Positions 58,691 through 64,000 of a stretch of DNA of 64,000 bases are shown one piece after another. The DNA lies in contig JACAXG010000002.1 of the NCBI GenBank assembly GCA_018881555.1, forward strand, positions 23,325,183-23,389,182, read 5' to 3'. Numbering within the stretch: position 1 is the stretch's first letter; every line of letters starts with the position of its first letter. The position numbers were made by a program, and so were the translations under genes. The DNA comes from Amblyornis subalaris (Eukaryota > Chordata > Aves > Passeriformes > Ptilonorhynchidae). Under the pieces are notes generated by a model. That model saw only the letters and a list, made by a program, of their open reading frames with translations. It did no database searches and was not told where the DNA came from.

Positions 58691-61600
58691 ATGAAAGAAG
58701 AATCAACATTTCTCTTAAACCCTGGGATATNGACACACTTTAGTAACTACCTAGAAAATAAGTTGTAAGTAGCAAAACCTGCTGCAAATCTCGGCAGATG
58801 AAACTTGGTGCCTTCTTTCATGAATCTCTCAACTTCCTACTGAGGCAGCACTGTGCTAGCATGCAAGCCATTCTCATCTTTCTGAATTAATTCCCTTGTG
58901 AAGAAAATGTGGGTTTGAGGGACGTAACTGATTAAATATGGTTGCCTTTTCACATCTACCCTGGATTTTGGAGGAGCTTTTTCTGTTGTCAGTAAATAGG
59001 CAAACTTCTGACCATTTTTTTCCTACTGGTAGAACCAGTGCAGTCCATGGAGCTTATTATGTTACATCCTGGGACACAAAGGAATGCCATGGTGAATGTG
59101 AAGGCACTTAAAAACTGCCAGAGCTATATCTTATTTTCTGTATTAGCTGACTGAATAAATCGGGTGAGTTTTAACTCACTGTGTGTGTTTTGGGTACTTC
59201 AGTTTGTTAGCATATTTTAATAAGACCTCACTGCTGCAATAATAAAATGTTCCCACTGAAAATGAAGTTGGTTTTCCAAAGCTGTTGGAAAATTGCATGG
59301 AGGCATGATATTCTTAGTCAATGGAAGTTGATTGATTCAGCTGTCTTTGTGGGAAGCATGCATTTAGAAGTAAACAGCTGAACTCTCCAGAAGCTGATCT
59401 GCACCTGTACTGCCTTCAACATGCCCTGTTGGTAAATTTACTTCATCTGGTTCTGCAACTTAGAAGAATATTAACCTGAAACCGAATTGAATATAGGTAC
59501 TTGCTTCTCCATGGACTGTTCGGAAAGGATTCAAGTCCTTACTACCACCACCACCTTGGGATAATGAAAACACTGGACAGATAAAAATTAATCTTATAAC
59601 ATGTTTGCAAAGCCATCAGCTTTGCAATTCTCATCCCCTCTTAGAACTTTTCCCATCGTCCTCTGAAAGCTGAGAGTGTGTTTGCTTTTATTCTCAGCTT
59701 CTATGACAACTTGTGGAAAGTTTTGTACAGCTTTTAGTGGCTATATTTATGGGGAGCAGTGGAGGCATTGGAAGGGATAAAGGAGGCATTTAATGGCCCC
59801 ACCTGTTAGTGTGTACAAGATCGCGTGATTATCTGTTTACAACAGCTAAAATGGAAACAGCTGTCTTAGTACAATTTAGAACTTTATCCCCTAATTAACT
59901 GCACAAATAAATAAAAATCCATTTCCAGAGCAAATTATTCTGGATACCAGCTAAAGGTATTTAACAAGTTATTTACATTTGTACTATGGCTTTTGAGGCA
60001 TTCACGTTTATTCATACGTTTTATCTTAAAAATTTTTGCATGAGATTTGATGTTAACAAAAGCTATGAGACACATACAGTGCANGAAGGCATCTCCAGCA
60101 CAATTGAGCAAAACTACCTAAATGTCGCTCAGCAATCAGCTTCCCTTGTTACTGCTTTTCTAAGAGCCTGGATAAGAGACTGCCTGTAGTTGATGCCATG
60201 GTGCTTTGTAATGTGTCTCTGTCTGAGTATCTTTAAAGACATTGCAAAAAATATTATTTGGAATGCCTTGAGCTAGTACAGCCTGTCTACAGACTGAAAC
60301 AACAGCTGTCTCATGTATTTTAAAAGTGCTGTCTCTACTGGTTTCCTCCCAGCATGAAAAGAAAATTACAAACATTAAAAGCCTTTTGGTACACCCAGCT
60401 TTTGTACTCTTTTTTTTGCCTACAGTGCAATGCATTATGCTTTGAATTTTACTCCCAAAGATTCTGCTGTCTAAAGCAACAATGTGCATTTGGGGAGAAG
60501 CACTTTTCTGAAGATGCAGAATGGATTGACACAGTGACCCACGTCTTTTCTGAGAGTGTCACAGGGCTCTTGAAACCAGCATGGATAATCCAAATATTTT
60601 AGCAGTAAGAAATCTGCAGCAGCTTTCTTTTCTTAAAAACCGTGTGCTGCCCAAATGCGTCAGCAGCACTTCTGTGGCAAGATGGGTGAATTCTCTTACC
60701 CCATGCTATTGAGGAACAGCTGCTTCAATAAAAGATTTGAGGAACTCCCCAATTCTCCATTTCCCCTCTTGCTCCCCACAGTGAGAAGGCAAAGAGGATT
60801 TACTTGAAACTGTGCTATGTCTTTAGACTTCTTGAAAAGCCAAGTTAATTCTCTATGGGCACTTTATTTCCATATGAGCTAATTATTTTGTCCAGCTGAC
60901 TGACTTTTCTCTACAGACACTTTTTCATTAGCTTTTACTTAATACAGTCACTCAGGTCTATATATTGTATTTTCAGTACCTCCCATTCATCATGTTCCAT
61001 GATCTCATTTCTCCATTTGGAAGGTCTTCATCTCCCAGGGAGATTCCATGTAGTTTACAAAGGTTTGAACTCATACATCAACTATTTACTCAGCAACCAT
61101 GTTATAGAGTCATCTTCCTGCACACAGGCTTCCCTGAGACTTAAAAAAATTAATTATCTTTGTAATTATGTTTCTTCATTAAATAAACCTGAAATCAGTT
61201 AACAGGTTAAAAACGTTTTAAGGAGAACATGTAGGCAGAATGAAGCACACATGCACAGAAAATTGGGAGTCTTCAGTCATCAAGAATTCATAGACAAAAA
61301 GGGAAAATAATGCCTTCTAGAAAAGGGGTAGGGCTATCTTTTAAGGTGCTAATGTTGAAATAATCTACTTAACAAAGGGGAATAACAATAAACTCTTGAA
61401 AACATTAAATTATCATCAAATTTCACTTAGAAATTTTCTTGCTTTGTATTATTTGGTAATTTATGATGACTTGTGGCTCACTCCTGGCTTTTCAGAATAA
61501 GTCTAAGGACATTTCTCAATTTGTGTAGTGCTGCTTTGCCATACTGAGTTAGTCAGACACTCAAGGTCTATTTCTGTCTGGGATACTTCATCACACTGCA

Positions 61601-64000
61601 GAGTGATAATATAAAAGCAAACAACAAAACCTCATCCTTGTTTCGCAAAGCAGCACAAAAATAATACAAAGTATGGTTTAGCTCAGGTAGATTATGTTAA
61701 ATATGATGTCCCTTAAAAGCCTCGGGGGTTTAAATCACTGTAATAGTGCACATTGTAATGGCTTATGATGCTGTGTGAGAAACNATCGGTGCTTCTCCTG
61801 CCTGTAACACGGAAGACAAATTTCCACACTGGTGATGTGCTAGGAACATTATGAGTCCATAATTTCTCACATTCATTGTGGACATTCAGCTTAATTCTTA
61901 GCCAGAGTGTAACGAGCACAAAGCACACAGAACAGGTGAAAAGGGCACTGGAAGGTTTTCTAGTGGGGCTCGTTTATTTTCTCTGCTCTTGTCTAATCCT
62001 CCTTTTGACTGGAGGTTACTTTGCAAGTTCATCATTATGCTAAAATGTGTTGTTAAATGTTAATTAAGAAAAGAGAATGGCTTGAGCTTTTAGACCAATT
62101 CAGTAATCAGGACCCTTCAGTTAACATATATGCTCATTTCCTCATCCTACACCAGCCTGAGATTGCAATATCTCCCCATGGAGGACTTTTTCTTCTATAT
62201 TTTCTTGGAAATTAACTGTTATCTGTTGGTCTAGTTCACTTGATTATCATTTTGTATTTCAGTGAGTTGACACTACTGCTCATTAAACTCATTTGTTTGG
62301 CCAAAATAAAGAGGAGCAACTGGAGGTCTCTGTCAACTACCACATGACAACTGGACCATAGCAGAGCTGTGATTATTTTGCAGTGCCATCTCTTTGGCCC
62401 AGATAAATAAATAAATAAATAAAAGGAAACACTAAACAATTCAGAGTCAGGATAAAAGAAATTCCTATCTGATTCAAGAAATCCTTTGACATTAGTTTGT
62501 AGAAAGAACTTCATTTACTGCAGGTTGCATGTTGCATGATCACAAACTACAGAACTGTCACTAAAAAAACTACACAGGGACTGAACATAACTGCAAAAAG
62601 GATTACAGAGAAGAGAGGAGGTGCAGATCTGCCCTGCCTTTGCCATATCANACAAACCTGCACGTGTGTCAGATGATATGAAAATGATGGCCTTTGAAGA
62701 GGTAAATAAAACCCTAACGAACATTCTGCTGGAATAAGTCTTTTCCACAGCAGAACTGTGTTAAAGAATCTTTTGGAGATATTTGTAGAGTATATCTAAA
62801 TGAAAACACTTCAATCTACCACATAGAAGGTACAAAACATATATTAGCAGTACTTATTTACTCCTGAATATTTGTTGAATAAATGAGACTACCAGAAATA
62901 TACTGTGAACAGTTGGTTAATTCATTCCTCACTGTACTCATAGTTGAAGAAGTTTGGGTCTTTTGAGAGAAAACTGCATTTCCCTGTAATTTGAAGAACT
63001 TCAGAGCATATACCTTGAAGTTTTTCAAAACATTAGGTGTTACCAAATAATTGAAATGAGATGTGACTGAAAATAGAGGGTAGTGTGAAATTATACTGTG
63101 CCATATATTTAAATAAATAACAGCTTGTCATTTATCCTATTATCTGGTCTTATTATTTCCAGTGAAAATATTATTTCATTATATATTTCCCACTGACTTT
63201 CTTAAAAGGCANCTCTTCTCTTATTCTCTGACAAGCCACCATTGAAGCTGAATTCACAAATCAGAATTTGGTCTTCAGTAAAAGTAATAATATAATGGGG
63301 AAAGAAAATTATCTCAGGTTTGTTTGAAAGCTTTTTGGCTTAAGGAAAATATTGCTATAAGTAATTCTAAATCTATAGAAAATCAATCTGTTTGTGTTGT
63401 TAAACTTGGACTGAAAATAAATTGCTCAGTTCCATACCAAAGGAAGTAGAGCAATATTATCTCTTATGTGTGCATTCATGCCCTGCTATTGCCATATAGT
63501 GAGCTATAGGAATTTTAGGAAATGGAGCAGTGTCTTGTAAATCATCAAAAGCCAGTGATAGGTGGCAAGGGATAGATTTCTTAGAAAGTTAATCGAGCTT
63601 GCAAGTCTATTAATAATTGTTAATTAATATTATTTTCCAGCCTTGCTAATCAATCAGGACTGTATCTGTATGCAGCCATGGTATTGCCCTTTNTGTGTAG
63701 AATTTTATTCTCAAATTCTAATTAAGGTAAAAATTGTGTTCCTTTTTGTATATAAGCATAAAGAATTAAAACTTCAGAAGACAGGTGCAATACAGGGAAG
63801 GATAAATCTGTGCAAATCTACTTTGCCTGACCGCGCTATTGCATTTAAATCTTGTCTTGGAATTTGTGTTTCTATTATTAGTTAGCTCCAAATATTTCTA
63901 CTAAAACGTCCACAAAACATCATTACTATTTGAAGTAGTGGGCTTTTGCTCTACATGCTTTGGCTTTGAAAACTGAATCAAACACTGTATCTGTTTGACA
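58691..64000. other. repeat-poor non-coding stretch
   Basis: AT-rich, with no CR1 or LTR recognised in the last 5 kb. Contains an (ATAA)n microsatellite at 62402-62423. Frames at 59986-60189 and 60354-60602 on the plus strand are open without other support. Confidence 0.5.
62402..62423. repeat. (ATAA)n microsatellite
   Basis: About five perfect ATAA units within AGATAAATAAATAAATAAAT. Confidence 0.9.

Noticed and set aside
61535..61585. Possible second copy of the ancient retroposon seen at 29156
   Set aside because: GCCATACTGAGTTAGTCAGA followed by CAAGGTCTAT is suggestive, but too short and diverged to call by eye.
1..64000. CRISPR arrays, tRNA, rRNA, U6 or other structural RNA genes, bacterial operons
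   Set aside because: None was recognised on either strand; the sequence is vertebrate-type with CR1 and LTR elements.

Overview
This 64 kb window looks like avian nuclear DNA, most likely a neoavian and possibly songbird genome. The evidence is a set of CR1 LINE fragments ending in the ATTCTATGATTCT-type tail, together with ERVL-type LTRs whose starts (TGTTTTGGTTTCAG, TGTCTTAGTTT) I recognise from memory as common avian families. The DNA is AT-rich, with no operons, no bacterial-type genes and no long open frames. Isolated single N bases recur every one to few kb and there is one 290-N gap, as in a draft vertebrate assembly.

Layout. At 0.7-5.1 kb several coding-like islands lie on the minus strand; the best is a candidate terminal exon at 885-1225 with a splice acceptor and a downstream poly(A) signal. 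At 7-11 kb there is an ERVL-type LTR, a separate ERVL-related tract, and two CR1 pieces in opposite orientations. From 11.4 to 22 kb the sequence is mostly unremarkable, with a GTT microsatellite, one CR1 fragment and a GC-rich island near 19.4-19.9 kb. From 22 to 34 kb there are CR1 fragments and two well-delimited solo LTRs: one of 372 bp with a near-perfect 6-bp target duplication and an alpharetrovirus-like layout, and one of 1,497 bp with a perfect 5-bp target duplication. At 40.2-40.7 kb an AAGGG/CCCTT repeat holds the assembly gap. From 44 to 50 kb there are three more CR1 insertions and an LTR fragment. At 53-56 kb there is a probable minus-strand LTR, an in-frame 15-bp minisatellite and a minus-strand ORF with a signal-peptide-like start. 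The last 8 kb is repeat-poor; one stretch near 58.5 kb has a base composition suggesting a conserved enhancer.

No complete protein-coding gene can be assigned. The window is best read as intergenic or intronic sequence shaped by retroelements, possibly carrying the 3' end of an unidentified minus-strand gene at its left edge. The repeat calls rest on recognising family sequence by eye. The exon calls are inference from ORF quality and splice signals.
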